Of a DNA stretch of 64,000 bases, positions 17,232 to 26,856 are shown piece after piece. The position numbers and the translations under genes are program-made. Numbering within the stretch: the first letter of the stretch is position 1; every line of letters begins with the position of its first letter. Below the pieces are notes generated by a model, which saw only the letters and a program-made list of their open reading frames with translations, searched no databases and had not been told where the DNA came from. Origin of the DNA: Nocardioides sp. dk884 (GTDB taxonomy: Bacteria; Actinomycetota; Actinomycetes; Propionibacteriales; Nocardioidaceae); contig NZ_CP045649.1 of the NCBI RefSeq assembly GCF_009557055.1, positions 1,401,501-1,465,500 on the forward strand, read 5' to 3'.

Positions 17232-17866
17232 GCCGCCACGGCCCGGGCCGCGAGCGGACGCCATGCGGGCTCGGGCCCGGGCAGGAGCAGCGGCATCGCA
17301 CCCGACGGGGGCCGCGCCACGCGGGACACCCCGGGCGGCGCCGCCAGCGGGAGCAGCCGCACCGGGCCGCCGCCGACGAGCCGCAGCGGGTCGAGGTAGG
17401 TCTCCGCGCCCTCGATCCATCCCCAGTGCAGGCACGCCCGCGGGGCGCAGTGCGAGCCCGCGGTCTCCAGGCTCCCCAGCGCGCCGCCGGCCGGCACGGC
17501 GGCGCCGACCTCCAGTCCCGCCGTCACCGGCTCGTACGTCGTGCGGGTCGCGCCGTGGTCCACCACGACCACGCCGCGACCGGCCAGGCGGCCGGCGAAC
17601 GTCACGGTGCCGGGCAGCGCTGCCCGCACCCGCGCCCCGGGGACCCCCAGCAGGTCCACCCCGCGGTGCCCCGGCCCCCACGGCTGCTCCGGTGGGTCGA
17701 AGCGCGCGACGACCTCGGGCACGGGGGCCAGGGGCCACACCCCGACCGGGTCCTCGGCGCCCGCGGCGGGACCCCCTCCGAGCAGCGGCACGCACCCGAG
17801 GGCGAGCCCGACGACGGCCGCCCGCAGACGGGAGGAGACCCTGGGGGAGAGACGCGAGACCACCAT
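17204..17866 (-). CDS. Secreted M23-family (LytM-type) peptidase-like protein
   Basis: This 220-residue protein has an N-terminal signal segment (SSRLRAAVVGLALGCVPLL) and a peptidase M23 fold: GHRGVDLLGVPGARVRAALPG with the first His and Asp metal ligands, and the strand CLHWGW at the position of the usual HLHFE. The first His of the HxH pair is Cys here, so hydrolysis may be impaired, although this form is common in actinobacteria. Role: cell-wall binding or cutting outside the membrane. The long frame was shortened to ATG at 17866, which gives the signal peptide. Confidence 0.8.
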   Translation of the reverse strand: MVVSRLSPRVSSRLRAAVVGLALGCVPLLGGGPAAGAEDPVGVWPLAPVPEVVARFDPPEQPWGPGHRGVDLLGVPGARVRAALPGTVTFAGRLAGRGVVVVDHGATRTTYEPVTAGLEVGAAVPAGGALGSLETAGSHCAPRACLHWGWIEGAETYLDPLRLVGGGPVRLLPLAAPPGVSRVARPPSGAMPLLLPGPEPAWRPLAARAVAAQARGCACW

Positions 17867-18265
17867 GTCGGCAAGGCTCGGTCCCGCCGGCGCCGGGCGG
17901 GCGCTGCAGCGCCCATGCGGGGGACGACGGGGCGCGAACGGCGGGCTGTGGGCGGCCGGTGGCTCGATTGGTCGGGTGCCCCGGTCCTCCCGTAGGCTGG
18001 GCGTCGCAATCTGTGTGACTTCGCGCGGATTGACTTCGCACGTCGGCTGACCACGACGGGCCCTGCTCCAGGGTTCGAGCACCCGTGGGCGGCGGTCCTC
18101 GGTCCCGGGCAACCGGGTCGGACCCCGCGCCGGCGTCAGGGCGAACGGCACCCGCCGGATCGCACGAACTGAAAACGACCGGACTTACCGCCGGTGGGCC
18201 CTCCTGCGCGAACAGGTGAAGGGCGCACACGTCGGCGGTGGGCCCACACAGGAGAGAGAATCACC
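17867..18265 (+). promoter_or_regulatory. rpsB promoter and long leader (divergent from the M23 gene)
   Basis: The 399-base gap holds no gene. A plausible rpsB promoter is TTGGTC (17968-17973), 19 bases, then TAGGCT (17993-17998), giving a leader near 260 bases. A near-repeat around the string GGTGGGCCC occurs twice (about 18191 and 18236), so the leader could fold two ways. The ribosome site AGGAGAGAG lies just before the ATG at 18266. Autoregulation by S2 is a possibility only. Confidence 0.45.
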
Positions 18266-19198
18266 ATGGCAGTCGTGACCATGCGCCAGCTCCTCGAGAG
18301 CGGCGTCCACTTCGGACACCAGACCCGTCGCTGGAACCCGAAGATGAAGCGCTTCATCATGACCGAGCGCAACGGCATCTACATCATCGACCTGCAGCAG
18401 TCGCTGGCCTACATCGACCGCAGCTACGCCTTCATCAAGGAGACCGTGGCCAAGGGCGGGACGATCATGTTCGTCGGCACCAAGAAGCAGGCCCAGGAGG
18501 CGATCGCCGAGCAGGCGACCCGCGTCGGCATGCCCTACGTCAACCAGCGCTGGCTGGGCGGCATGCTCACCAACTTCCAGACCGTGCACCAGCGGATCAA
18601 CCGCCTCAAGGAGCTTGACGACGTCGACTTCGACAACGTCGCCGGCTCGGGCCGCACGAAGAAGGAGCTCCTGCAGATGAAGCGGGAGCGCGACAAGCTC
18701 GACAAGACCCTGGGCGGCATCCGCGAGATGGGCCGCGTCCCGTCCGCCGTCTGGATCGTCGACACCAAGAAGGAGCACCTCGCCGTCGAGGAGGCTCGCA
18801 AGCTCCGGATCCCGATCATCGGCATCCTGGACACCAACTGCGACCCCGACGAGGTCGACTTCCCGATCCCGGGCAACGACGACGCGATCCGCGCCGTCGG
18901 CCTGCTGACCCGCGTCGTCGCCGACGCCGTCGCCGAGGGCCTCATCGCCCGCTCCGGTGGCAAGGCCGAGGGCGAGACCGCCACGCCGGCCGAGCCGCTC
19001 GCCGAGTGGGAGCGCGAGCTCCTGACCGGTGACGCCGAGAAGGCCGCCGAGACCGCCACCGACGCCACCGACGCTGCCGCGTCCGAGGCCACCGGTGCCG
19101 CCTCCGAGGGTGCGGAGGCCGCCGAGGTCGCCGAGACCGCTGCCCCCGCCACCGAGGGTGCCGAGGCGACCGAGGTCGCCGACGAGGCGAAGGCCTGA
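18266..19198 (+). CDS. rpsB: 30S ribosomal protein S2
   Basis: S2 is a late-assembling protein of the small subunit. The first 240 residues are canonical ([44 protein letters not shown]). The total is 310 residues; the last 70 or so are an Ala/Glu-rich tail ([20 protein letters not shown]) beyond the usual length. tsf follows after 132 bases, the normal arrangement. Confidence 0.98.
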   Translation: MAVVTMRQLLESGVHFGHQTRRWNPKMKRFIMTERNGIYIIDLQQSLAYIDRSYAFIKETVAKGGTIMFVGTKKQAQEAIAEQATRVGMPYVNQRWLGGMLTNFQTVHQRINRLKELDDVDFDNVAGSGRTKKELLQMKRERDKLDKTLGGIREMGRVPSAVWIVDTKKEHLAVEEARKLRIPIIGILDTNCDPDEVDFPIPGNDDAIRAVGLLTRVVADAVAEGLIARSGGKAEGETATPAEPLAEWERELLTGDAEKAAETATDATDAAASEATGAASEGAEAAEVAETAAPATEGAEATEVADEAKA

Positions 19199-19330
19199 TC
19201 AAGCCGTACGACGCAGCGACCGCGGGCCGATGGCCCGCGGTCCGCTGCGCGTGTGGCCCGGCTCGCGAGGCCCGACCGGTCGCCGAGCCGTACCGACTCC
19301 CCACCAGACGACACAGAGGGAAGACCCACC

Positions 19331-20143
19331 ATGGCTAACATCTCCGCGGCCGACGTCAAGAAGCTCCGTGAGCTCTCCGGCGCCGGCATGATGGACTGCA
19401 AGAAGGCGCTCACCGAGGCCGAGGGCGACTTCGAGAAGGCCGTCGAGATCCTGCGCATCAAGGGTGGCAAGAAGATGGCCGAGCGCGCCGCCGAGCGCGA
19501 GGCCTCCGCCGGCCTGGTCGCCACCGCCGGTGGTGCTCTCATCGAGCTCAACTGCGAGACCGACTTCGTCGCCAAGAACGACGCGTTCATCGCCGCCGCC
19601 GACCAGATCGCCGCGGTCGCGAACGAGAACAAGATCGGCGACGCCGAGGCGCTCAAGGCCGCCGAGCTCAACGGCAAGACCGTCGGCGAGGTCGTCAACG
19701 ACCTGGCCGTCTCCATCGGCGAGAAGATCGAGCTCGGCCGCGTGGCGTACTTCGACGGCGAGGTCGTCACCTACATGCACCGTCGCGCCGCGGACCTGCC
19801 GCCGGCCGTCGGCGTCATCATCGAGTACACCGGTGACGAGGCCGCCGCGCGCGCCGCCGCCATGCAGGTCGCCGCGATGCGCCCGAAGTACCTCACCCGT
19901 GACGAGGTCCCCGCGGACGTCGTCGCCAAGGAGCGTGAGATCGCCGAGGCGACCTCGCGCGAGGAGGGCAAGCCCGAGCAGGCGATCGCCAAGATCACCG
20001 AGGGTCGCCTCAACGGCTTCTTCAAGGACGTCGTCCTGCTGGAGCAGCCCTCCGTCGTGGAGAACAAGAAGTCGGTCCAGGCGGTGCTGGCGGACTCCGG
20101 CACCCAGCTGACCCGCTTCGCCCGTTTCGAGGTCGGGGCCTGA
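19331..20143 (+). CDS. tsf: Translation elongation factor Ts
   Basis: EF-Ts exchanges GDP on EF-Tu. The 270-residue protein has the N-terminal UBA-like motif [24 protein letters not shown], then the core with [14 protein letters not shown]. The ATG at 19331 follows an AGGGAAG ribosome site. A hairpin follows the gene. Confidence 0.98.
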   Translation: MANISAADVKKLRELSGAGMMDCKKALTEAEGDFEKAVEILRIKGGKKMAERAAEREASAGLVATAGGALIELNCETDFVAKNDAFIAAADQIAAVANENKIGDAEALKAAELNGKTVGEVVNDLAVSIGEKIELGRVAYFDGEVVTYMHRRAADLPPAVGVIIEYTGDEAAARAAAMQVAAMRPKYLTRDEVPADVVAKEREIAEATSREEGKPEQAIAKITEGRLNGFFKDVVLLEQPSVVENKKSVQAVLADSGTQLTRFARFEVGA

Positions 20144-20175
20144 TCCACTAGGTTTCACCCCAGACGTCACGAGGA

Positions 20176-20222
20176 GGCCGGTCCCGCTTGATCCCCCACA
20201 CACGAGGATCAGCGGACCGGCC
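20176..20222 (+). terminator. Terminator after tsf
   Basis: GGCCGGTCC... at 20176-20194 pairs with 20206-20222 as a long, slightly bulged stem, followed by TTCTT. It ends the rpsB-tsf unit ahead of pyrH. Confidence 0.75.
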
Positions 20223-20261
20223 TTCTTGCATCTCCCGCCCACCCCGATGAAGGGAACCCCC

Positions 20262-20975
20262 TTGACTGGTTACCGCCGTGTCCTCCTGAAGCTCTCCGGA
20301 GAGGTCTTCGGTGGCGGACAGGTCGGCCTCGACCTCGATGTCATCAACGGCATCGCCGCCGAGATCGCCGATGTCGCCCGCTCCGGCACCGAGGTGGCGA
20401 TCGTCGTCGGCGGTGGCAACTTCTTCCGCGGCGCCGAGCTCCAGCAGCGCGGCATGGAGCGTGCCCGCGCCGACTACATGGGCATGCTCGGCACCGTGAT
20501 GAACTGCCTGGCGCTGCAGGACTTCATCGAGAAGAACGGCGTCGAGACGCGGGTGCAGACCGCGATCACGATGGGCCAGGTCGCCGAGCCGTACATCCCG
20601 CGCCGCTCGATCCGTCACCTGGAGAAGGGCCGGGTCGTGATCTTCGGCGCCGGCGCCGGCATGCCGTTCTTCTCCACCGACACCGTCGCCGCCCAGCGCG
20701 CGCTCGAGACCCGCTGCGAGGTGATCTTGATGGGCAAGCAGGGCGTGGACGGCGTCTACGACTCCGACCCCAAGACCAACCCCTCCGCGGTCAAGTTCGA
20801 CACCCTCACCTACGACGAGTTCATCGCCCGCGACCTCAAGGTCGCCGACGCCACGGCGGTCAGCCTGGCCCGCGACAACGACGTCGACATGGTCTTCTTC
20901 AACCTCTCCACGCCCGGCACGATCGCCCGCGCGGTCTCGGGTGAGAAGATCGGTACGACGGTCTCGCGGGGCTGA
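20262..20975 (+). CDS. pyrH: Uridylate kinase (UMP kinase)
   Basis: PyrH phosphorylates UMP to UDP and belongs to the amino-acid-kinase fold. The 237-residue product has [13 protein letters not shown] at the N-terminus, [10 protein letters not shown], and [30 protein letters not shown] in the nucleotide region. TTG at 20262 is preferred because AAGGGA lies 6 bases upstream and the length fits the family; ATG at 20247 would place that site inside the coding region. frr follows after 60 bases. Confidence 0.95.
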   Translation: MTGYRRVLLKLSGEVFGGGQVGLDLDVINGIAAEIADVARSGTEVAIVVGGGNFFRGAELQQRGMERARADYMGMLGTVMNCLALQDFIEKNGVETRVQTAITMGQVAEPYIPRRSIRHLEKGRVVIFGAGAGMPFFSTDTVAAQRALETRCEVILMGKQGVDGVYDSDPKTNPSAVKFDTLTYDEFIARDLKVADATAVSLARDNDVDMVFFNLSTPGTIARAVSGEKIGTTVSRG

Positions 20976-21035
20976 CCCGCCCCGTACGACCGGCCGCACC
21001 ACCCACCGAGCAGCAGCGAACACACAGGAGCACCC

Positions 21036-21593
21036 GTGATCAACGAGATCCTCAACGAGGCCGACGCCAAGATGGGCAAGTCGGTGGAGTCCACCCGCGA
21101 GGAGTTCGCCGCGATCCGCGCCGGGCGTGCTCACCCCAACATGTTCAGCAAGATCCTGGTCGACTACTACGGCTCGCTGACGCCGATCCAGCAGCTCGCG
21201 TCCTTCACCGCCCCCGAGGCACGCACGATCCTGGTCGCGCCGTTCGACCAGGGCGCGATGAAGAACATCGAGCGGGCGATCCGCGACTCCGACCTCGGCG
21301 TGAACCCCGCCGACGACGGCAAGGTGATCCGCTGCGTGTTCCCCGAGCTCACCGAGGAGCGCCGCAAGGAGTACATCAAGGTCGCCCGCGGCAAGGCCGA
21401 GGACGGCCGCGTCGCCGTACGCAACCTGCGCCGCAACGCCAAGCAGCAGCTCGAGCGTCTGGAGAAGGACGGCGAGGTCGGCAAGGACGACGTCACGGGT
21501 GCGGAGAAGCGCCTCGACGGCCTGACCAAGAAGCACACCGACGCGATCGACGAGATGCTGAAGAACAAGGAGGCCGAGCTGATCGAGGTCTGA
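21036..21593 (+). CDS. frr: Ribosome recycling factor
   Basis: RRF splits post-termination ribosomes with EF-G. The 185-residue protein matches the family end to end: GKSVESTREEFAAIRAGRAHP, DLGVNPADDGKVIR, and the C-terminal helical arm ending KNKEAELIEV. GTG start at 21036 with a CACAGGAG site upstream. pyrH-frr-cdsA is the usual order. Confidence 0.98.
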   Translation: MINEILNEADAKMGKSVESTREEFAAIRAGRAHPNMFSKILVDYYGSLTPIQQLASFTAPEARTILVAPFDQGAMKNIERAIRDSDLGVNPADDGKVIRCVFPELTEERRKEYIKVARGKAEDGRVAVRNLRRNAKQQLERLEKDGEVGKDDVTGAEKRLDGLTKKHTDAIDEMLKNKEAELIEV

Positions 21594-21617
21594 GGACCCC
21601 GGCACTCGTCTGACTTC

Positions 21618-22481
21618 ATGCACTCCACCTCAGCGCAGCCCAAGGACCACGGCCGCGCCGGGCGTGACCTGCGCGCGGCCTTCGGCTCCGCGTTCGTCCT
21701 GCTCGGCGCCGTCGTCGCCTCCCTGATGGTCGAGAAGACCGTCTTCATGGTGATCGTCGCGATCGCCGTCGTGGTCGCCATCTGGGAGCTGCACAAGGGC
21801 TTCCTCGCCAAGGACATCGACCTGCCCGAGCAGCCGATGATGGTCGGCGGCCTGGTGATGGTGGTGGTGGCGTACTTCTGGGGCGCCCCGGCGCTGGTCA
21901 CCGCCACGGCGGTGACCGCGCTGGCGATCATGCTGTGGCTGCTGCGCCGCGGGATCGACGGCTACGTCAAGAACGCCACCGCCGCGGTCTTCACCGTCAT
22001 CTATGTGCCGTTCCTCGGCTCGTTCGTGGCCCTGATGCTCGCGGAGGGTGGCACCACCGGCGGCGGGTTCGACGACGACGGCGTCAAGGGCATCCTGGTC
22101 TTCGTGCTGGTCACGATCGCCTCCGACACCGGGGGGTACGCCGCGGGCGTGCTCTTCGGCAAGCACCCGATGGCCCCGGTCATCTCCCCGAAGAAGTCCT
22201 GGGAGGGCTTCGCCGGCTCGATCGTCTTCACCGTGGTGGCCGGCTGGGCGCTGGTCACCTACCTCCTCGACGGTGACTGGTGGGTGGGCATCGCGCTCGG
22301 CCTCATCGCCGTGGTGATGGCGACGCTCGGCGACCTGTGCGAGTCGGTCATCAAGCGCGACCTCGGCATCAAGGACATGAGCCAGGTGATCCCCGGTCAC
22401 GGCGGCCTCATGGACCGCCTCGACTCGCTGCTCGCCACGATCGCGCCGATCTGGCTGCTGCTGCACTACGCGGTCTTCTGA
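21618..22481 (+). CDS. cdsA: Phosphatidate cytidylyltransferase
   Basis: CdsA makes CDP-diacylglycerol from phosphatidate and CTP for phospholipid synthesis. The 287-residue membrane protein has about seven or eight hydrophobic segments and the C-terminal signature region with SDTGGYAAGVLFGKHPMAP, SPKKSWEGFAGS, and GDLCESVIKRDLGIKDMSQVIPGHGGLMDRLDS. The last part is the diagnostic CDP-alcohol motif of the family. Confidence 0.95.
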   Translation: MHSTSAQPKDHGRAGRDLRAAFGSAFVLLGAVVASLMVEKTVFMVIVAIAVVVAIWELHKGFLAKDIDLPEQPMMVGGLVMVVVAYFWGAPALVTATAVTALAIMLWLLRRGIDGYVKNATAAVFTVIYVPFLGSFVALMLAEGGTTGGGFDDDGVKGILVFVLVTIASDTGGYAAGVLFGKHPMAPVISPKKSWEGFAGSIVFTVVAGWALVTYLLDGDWWVGIALGLIAVVMATLGDLCESVIKRDLGIKDMSQVIPGHGGLMDRLDSLLATIAPIWLLLHYAVF

Positions 22482-22489
22482 GCCGCGCC

Positions 22490-23017
22490 ATGACCTGGTT
22501 CCTCGTCCGCCACGGGCGCCCGCTGGTCGACCCGGGCACCCCGGCGGCCTCCTGGGAGCTGGACCCGGCGGGCTTCGACGACGTCTGGGCGCTGCGCGAG
22601 CGGCTCCCGCAGGACGACGCGGTCTGGTTCACCTCCCCGGAGCCCAAGGCGGTCGCGACCTGCCAGCTGCTGACCGAGGGCGACGTCGGCATCCTCGACG
22701 GCCTGCGCGAGCAGGAGCGAGGTGCTGCGTGGGTCGAGGACTTCGAGGCGACCGTGCGGCGGGCGTTCGCCGACCCCGACGCCCAGGCGCACCCGGGCTG
22801 GGAGCCGCTCGCCGCGACCCGGCTGCGGCTGCTCGACGCCGTACGACCGATCCGGCACGCGCACGCCGACACCGACGTGGTGCTCGTGGGCCACGGCACC
22901 GCGTGGACGCTGCTCGCGGCCGAGCTGAGCGGAACCGCGCCCGATCTGGATCGCTGGGCGCGCCTCGGCATGCCCGACGTGATCACCCTGCCCGAGCCGC
23001 TACCCTCCCTCCGGTGA
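22490..23017 (+). CDS. Histidine phosphatase family protein
   Basis: The 175-residue product has the branch-1 RHG motif in FLVRHGRPL at residues 4-12, a second acidic site in EQERGAAW, and the C-terminal histidine in VLVGHGTAW. These are the catalytic residues of phosphoglycerate-mutase-like phosphatases. The substrate is unknown. It follows cdsA by 8 bases and overlaps the next gene by 4 bases, suggesting one transcript, though the next gene also has its own -10-like element. Confidence 0.82.
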   Translation: MTWFLVRHGRPLVDPGTPAASWELDPAGFDDVWALRERLPQDDAVWFTSPEPKAVATCQLLTEGDVGILDGLREQERGAAWVEDFEATVRRAFADPDAQAHPGWEPLAATRLRLLDAVRPIRHAHADTDVVLVGHGTAWTLLAAELSGTAPDLDRWARLGMPDVITLPEPLPSLR

Positions 23018-23397
23018 GCACCGACGAACAGGCACCCGTGCAGCCGGAGCCACCGGCCGCAGGGCCCGGTGCCTCCGCACCCCCGTCGCGGGCGGGGTGG
23101 CGCGACCGCGACCACCCGACGTTCACCGCACTGGCCGCGTTCTTCGCCGGTCTGGTGCTCGTCGTGGTCGTCCCCGGCACGTACGCCGCGCTGCTGCGGC
23201 TCGTGGTCGATCAGGAGACCGCCGAGGACCTGTTCCCGCTGGCGCTCCTGGCCCTGGTGGTCCCGCTGGTGCTGGCGTTCGTGCCGCGGACCCGGCGGGT
23301 CGGGCGCTACCTGCTGCTCGGCATGGTCAGCACCGCGGTGGTGGTCCTCGGCTCGGCAGCGCTCGTGCTGTGGATCCTCTACCGCACCGAGGGCTGA
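23014..23397 (+). CDS. Small multi-pass membrane protein, function unknown
   Basis: The 127-residue product has a Pro/Ala-rich N-terminus (about 35 residues) followed by three hydrophobic helices (about residues 38-60, 72-88, 97-121) joined by a short basic loop (PRTRRVGR). I recognise no domain. The GTG at 23014 overlaps the phosphatase stop (GTGA); TACCCT at 23001-23006 lies 7 bases upstream and could give a leaderless message as well. Confidence 0.7.
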   Translation: MSTDEQAPVQPEPPAAGPGASAPPSRAGWRDRDHPTFTALAAFFAGLVLVVVVPGTYAALLRLVVDQETAEDLFPLALLALVVPLVLAFVPRTRRVGRYLLLGMVSTAVVVLGSAALVLWILYRTEG

Positions 23398-23463
23398 GCG
23401 GGCGAGCGGTGGCGGAGGCTGGGGTTTTCGCCCCTCACCGCCCCGGTGGGAGAATCGGCCCTG

Positions 23464-24615
23464 ATGTCTGAGACGCCCCCCGCCGCCGCCCCCTCCGGAG
23501 CCACGACGCTCCCGCTGGTCTTCGAGGAGCCCCGCGGCCGCAAGAAGCCGCCGCGCCACCTCGCCGACCTCGACCCCGCGGGCCGCAAGGCGCTGCTGGA
23601 GGAGCACGGCCTGCCCGGCTTCCGGGCCAAGCAGCTCTCCACCCACTACTTCGCCCGGCTCGTCGACGACCCGGAGCAGATGACCGACCTGCCCGCCGCT
23701 CAGCGCGCGGAGCTCGTCGCGGCGCTGCTGCCCGAGCTGATGACGCCGCTGCGCACGCTCGAGGCCGACAAGGGCACCACCCGCAAGACGCTGTGGAAGC
23801 TCTTCGACGGCGCCCTGGTGGAGTCGGTGCTGATGCGCTACCCCGACCGGGCCACGATGTGCGTCTCCAGCCAGGCCGGCTGCGGCATGGCGTGCCCGTT
23901 CTGCGCCACCGGCCAGGGCGGCCTGCAGCGCAACATGTCCACCGCCGAGATCGTCGAGCAGGTCGTCGCGGGTGCCCGGGCGCTGGCCCGCGGCGAGGTC
24001 CCCGGTGGCCCCGGCCGGGTCTCCAACGTGGTCTTCATGGGCATGGGGGAGCCACTGGCCAACTACAAGGCGGTCATCGGCACCATCCGGCGCCTCACCG
24101 ACCCCTCGCCCGACGGCCTGGGCATGTCGGCGCGCGGCATCACGGTCTCGACCGTCGGCCTGGTCCCGCGGATCTACCAGCTCACCGACGAGGGCATCCC
24201 GGTCACGCTCGCGCTGAGCCTGCACGCCCCCGACGACGAGCTGCGCAACGAGCTGGTGCCGATCAACACCCGCTACTCGGTCGCCGAGACCGTCGAGGCG
24301 GCGTGGAACTACGCGCGCACCACCAAGCGCCGGGTCTCGATCGAGTACGCCATGATGCGCGGCATCAACGACCAGGGCCACCGCGCCGACCTGCTCGGCG
24401 ACGTGCTGCGCTCCTACGGCGACTGGGGCTGGGTGCACGTCAACCTGATCCCGCTGAACCCGACCCCGGGCTCGAAGTGGACCGCTTCGGACCCCGCAGA
24501 CGAGCGTGAGTTCGTACGCCGCCTGGAGGCCAAGGGCATCCCCACGACGGTCCGCGACACCCGCGGCCGCGAGATCGACGGGGCCTGCGGGCAGCTCGCC
24601 GCGACCGAGGACTGA
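23464..24615 (+). CDS. rlmN: 23S rRNA (adenine2503-C2)/tRNA (adenine37-C2) methyltransferase RlmN
   Basis: RlmN is a radical-SAM methyltransferase. The 383-residue product carries the iron-sulfur CxxxCxxC motif in [13 protein letters not shown] (about residues 140-147), GMGEPLANY for SAM binding, and the C-terminal catalytic Cys in [14 protein letters not shown] at 23464 is preferred over GTG at 23446, since GAGAAT lies 8 bases before it. The gene ends the conserved cdsA-side block. Confidence 0.95.
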   Translation: MSETPPAAAPSGATTLPLVFEEPRGRKKPPRHLADLDPAGRKALLEEHGLPGFRAKQLSTHYFARLVDDPEQMTDLPAAQRAELVAALLPELMTPLRTLEADKGTTRKTLWKLFDGALVESVLMRYPDRATMCVSSQAGCGMACPFCATGQGGLQRNMSTAEIVEQVVAGARALARGEVPGGPGRVSNVVFMGMGEPLANYKAVIGTIRRLTDPSPDGLGMSARGITVSTVGLVPRIYQLTDEGIPVTLALSLHAPDDELRNELVPINTRYSVAETVEAAWNYARTTKRRVSIEYAMMRGINDQGHRADLLGDVLRSYGDWGWVHVNLIPLNPTPGSKWTASDPADEREFVRRLEAKGIPTTVRDTRGREIDGACGQLAATED

Positions 24616-24619
24616 CGCC

Positions 24620-25744
24620 TCAGGCGCCGGCGCGCAGGATCGCGGCCGCCTCCTCGCCGCTGTCGACGAGGTGGACGTGCTCCTCCATCGGTCGTCCGCG
24701 CGCGAGCGTCTCCAGCAGCGGCCAGGCCGGCAGCGTCGAGGTCCAGTACTCCCGGCCGACCAGCACCATCGGCGCCAGCGAGGACTCGTCGGCGTAGTAG
24801 TTCTCGCACGCGTCCTGGAAGATCTCCTGCACCGTGCCACCGGCGCCGGGCAGGAACACGATCCCGGCGTCGCAGACCTGCAGCAGGATCGCCTCGCGGG
24901 TGGAGTTGCGGAAGTACTTCGCGACCGCTGTCGCGAACAGGTTGGGCGGCTCGTGGCCGTAGTGCCAGGTCGGGATGCCCAACGAGTCCGCGCCGGGCGC
25001 GAGGTCCGCGCGGACCTCGCGGGCGCTGGTGACCCACGCGTCGATCGAGGGGCGGTACGACGGCACCGCGGACAGCCGCGCGACCGCGTCGTCGAGGTCG
25101 GCCGGGCTCGCCGCGGCGTACCACGCGCCGAGGTTGGCCGCCTCCATCGCGCCCGGGCCGCCGCCGGTGGCTACCGCCAGGCGTGCGCCGAGGGCCTGCG
25201 CGAGCCGGGCGGCGTCGCGGTACGTCGGGTCGCCGCGCCGAGCGGCGTGCCCGCCCATGACCCCCACGACCCGGCGCGGGGCGGCCCACTCCTGGAGCGC
25301 CTGGTCGATCGCGTGGTCGTGCAGCGCCTGGCGCAGCGCGGAGTCCGCCGTGGCGGGGCGCTGGGACCAGGCGTAGGCCCGCCCGTCGAGGGACGCCGCC
25401 CAGGTCGGGGCGTCGTAGAGGTCCTCGACGGTGTACAGCGAGGTGCGACCCACCTCGGGCGGCTCCACCGGACCGGCTCCGGGCGGGGCGGCGAGGTCGG
25501 TCGCCGGCGGCTGGTCGAGCACCACGGCGCCGGCCGCGCGGGCTCGCTCGGCCTCGGCCGGCGGCCAGGTGCAGCCGAGGAACGTCGCCCCGGAGAGGTC
25601 GCGGGAGCGGAGCGCCTCGATGCGACCGGTGAGGTCGAGGGTCCGCACCCGCCAGCCCGAGAGCGACCGGGCCCCGGCCGCCAGACGCCGATCGAGGTCG
25701 GCGAGGGAGTCGATGTCGACGATGCGTCCGCGGTGTTGCTCCAC
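24620..25744 (-). CDS. LOG-family protein (nucleotide 5'-phosphate phosphoribohydrolase-like)
   Basis: The 374-residue product contains a Rossmann-like LOG domain in its second half: GVMGGHAARRGDPTY, ATGGGPGAMEAANLGA, and LPGAGGTVQEIFQDA, the last being the PGGxGTxxE motif with one Ala change. LOG enzymes release nucleobases from nucleoside monophosphates. The first 130 residues are an extra domain not in standard 190-residue LOG proteins. The gene converges on rlmN with a gap of 4 bases. Cytokinin chemistry is not implied. Confidence 0.8.
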   Translation of the reverse strand: MEQHRGRIVDIDSLADLDRRLAAGARSLSGWRVRTLDLTGRIEALRSRDLSGATFLGCTWPPAEAERARAAGAVVLDQPPATDLAAPPGAGPVEPPEVGRTSLYTVEDLYDAPTWAASLDGRAYAWSQRPATADSALRQALHDHAIDQALQEWAAPRRVVGVMGGHAARRGDPTYRDAARLAQALGARLAVATGGGPGAMEAANLGAWYAAASPADLDDAVARLSAVPSYRPSIDAWVTSAREVRADLAPGADSLGIPTWHYGHEPPNLFATAVAKYFRNSTREAILLQVCDAGIVFLPGAGGTVQEIFQDACENYYADESSLAPMVLVGREYWTSTLPAWPLLETLARGRPMEEHVHLVDSGEEAAAILRAGA

Positions 25745-25800
25745 CCTGGCGAACCTAGCCGCCGGCGGGTGGCGGCGTGCAGTGGCCGCTCAGTGGCCGC

Positions 25801-26679
25801 TCAGTACGCCTGCGCCATCAGCTCGGCGAAGAGCGCGTGCTCGTCGGCGTCCAGCCCGCGGGCCCGGGCCCAGGTGCAGATGTTCGTGCAGTCGCGCATC
25901 AGGAAGTCCGGGCCCTGGAGGTTGCCGACCAGGTCGACGGCCTGCGGCACGTCGATGAGCACCACCCGCTCGCCGGCCGCGAGCACGTTGTAGGCGGAGA
26001 GGTCGCCGTGCACGATCCCGTGGCTGGTCATGGTGACCAGCGCGGCGCGCAGCTGGTCGAACCAGTGGGCGGCCAGCTCCACCGATGGACGGGTCTGGGC
26101 CAGCCTCGGCGCGCTGCAGGTGGGGTCGTCCTCGGCGGTGATCCACTCCATCAGGATCTCGGTGCCGTCGACCTGCACGGGGTAGGGGACCGGCACGCCG
26201 AGGGTCCACAGCCGCCGCAACGCCTCCCACTCCGAGGCCGCCCACTCGCCGGCGGCGACCTGACGGCCGAACGTGCTCTTGCGCTTGATCGCGCGCTGGT
26301 CGCGGGAGCGCCGGGTGCTGCGGCCCTCGGTGTACGCCGCGGCGCGGTGGAAGCTGCGGTGCTCGGGCGCGCGGTAGCGCTTCGCGGCCATCACCACGCC
26401 GCGGTCGGGGTCGTGAGGGTCGGCGCGCTCGAGCAGGAAGACGTCGGCCTCCTTGCCGGTCTTGAGGACGCCGAGGTCGGTGTCGACGGCGCCCTGGGAG
26501 GTCACGACCCAGTCGGGGCGTGGTTCGGGTCCCCGGGCGAGCGCCTCCACGGCGTACCAGGTGGACCAGCGACGGCCGGGGCCTGCTGGGTCGTCGTACG
26601 CCTGGAAGTCGCAGACGAAGGACGGGTCGAGGGTGGCGGGGACGGGGGTGGACGGGTCAGGTGTGAAGTCCTGGGGCAT
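25801..26679 (-). CDS. RIO-family serine/threonine protein kinase
   Basis: The 292-residue protein has the RIO kinase core: nucleotide loop GKEADVFLLE, invariant Lys in AAKRYR, catalytic loop HGDLSAYNVL, and metal-binding IDVPQAVDL (the RIO IDxPQ form of DFG). A basic stretch (RRSRDQRAIKRKSTFG) lies after the Lys. Bacterial RIO kinases are poorly characterised, so the target is unknown. A 33-codon ORF lies upstream and overlaps its start by 23 bases. Confidence 0.88.
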   Translation of the reverse strand: MPQDFTPDPSTPVPATLDPSFVCDFQAYDDPAGPGRRWSTWYAVEALARGPEPRPDWVVTSQGAVDTDLGVLKTGKEADVFLLERADPHDPDRGVVMAAKRYRAPEHRSFHRAAAYTEGRSTRRSRDQRAIKRKSTFGRQVAAGEWAASEWEALRRLWTLGVPVPYPVQVDGTEILMEWITAEDDPTCSAPRLAQTRPSVELAAHWFDQLRAALVTMTSHGIVHGDLSAYNVLAAGERVVLIDVPQAVDLVGNLQGPDFLMRDCTNICTWARARGLDADEHALFAELMAQAY

Positions 26680-26758
26680 GACGAGGGGTGCTCCGTGCGA
26701 TCGAGGGGAGGCCAGGGGCCGGGACGGCGATGTGCGCGCCGGTGACAGTCGTGGTCAT
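26657..26758 (-). CDS. 33-codon ORF overlapping the RIO kinase start
   Basis: Reading from ATG at 26758 gives MTTTVTGAHIAVPAPGLPS and ends LHT, 33 residues, in a different frame from the kinase. A clear GAGAGGAG ribosome site lies about 6 bases upstream, better than the kinase's own site. It could be a leader peptide that couples translation into the kinase, or simply a short protein. No family is recognised. Confidence 0.4.
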   Translation of the reverse strand: MTTTVTGAHIAVPAPGLPSIARSTPRHAPGLHT

Positions 26759-26856
26759 GTCACGCTCCTCTCGACGGGAGCCCCTCCTGGGCTCGCTCGG
26801 GGCAAGCGTCCTCGGCGCCCCGCGTGCGGGGCAACCGGTTCTTGCGGGTGCCCTCC

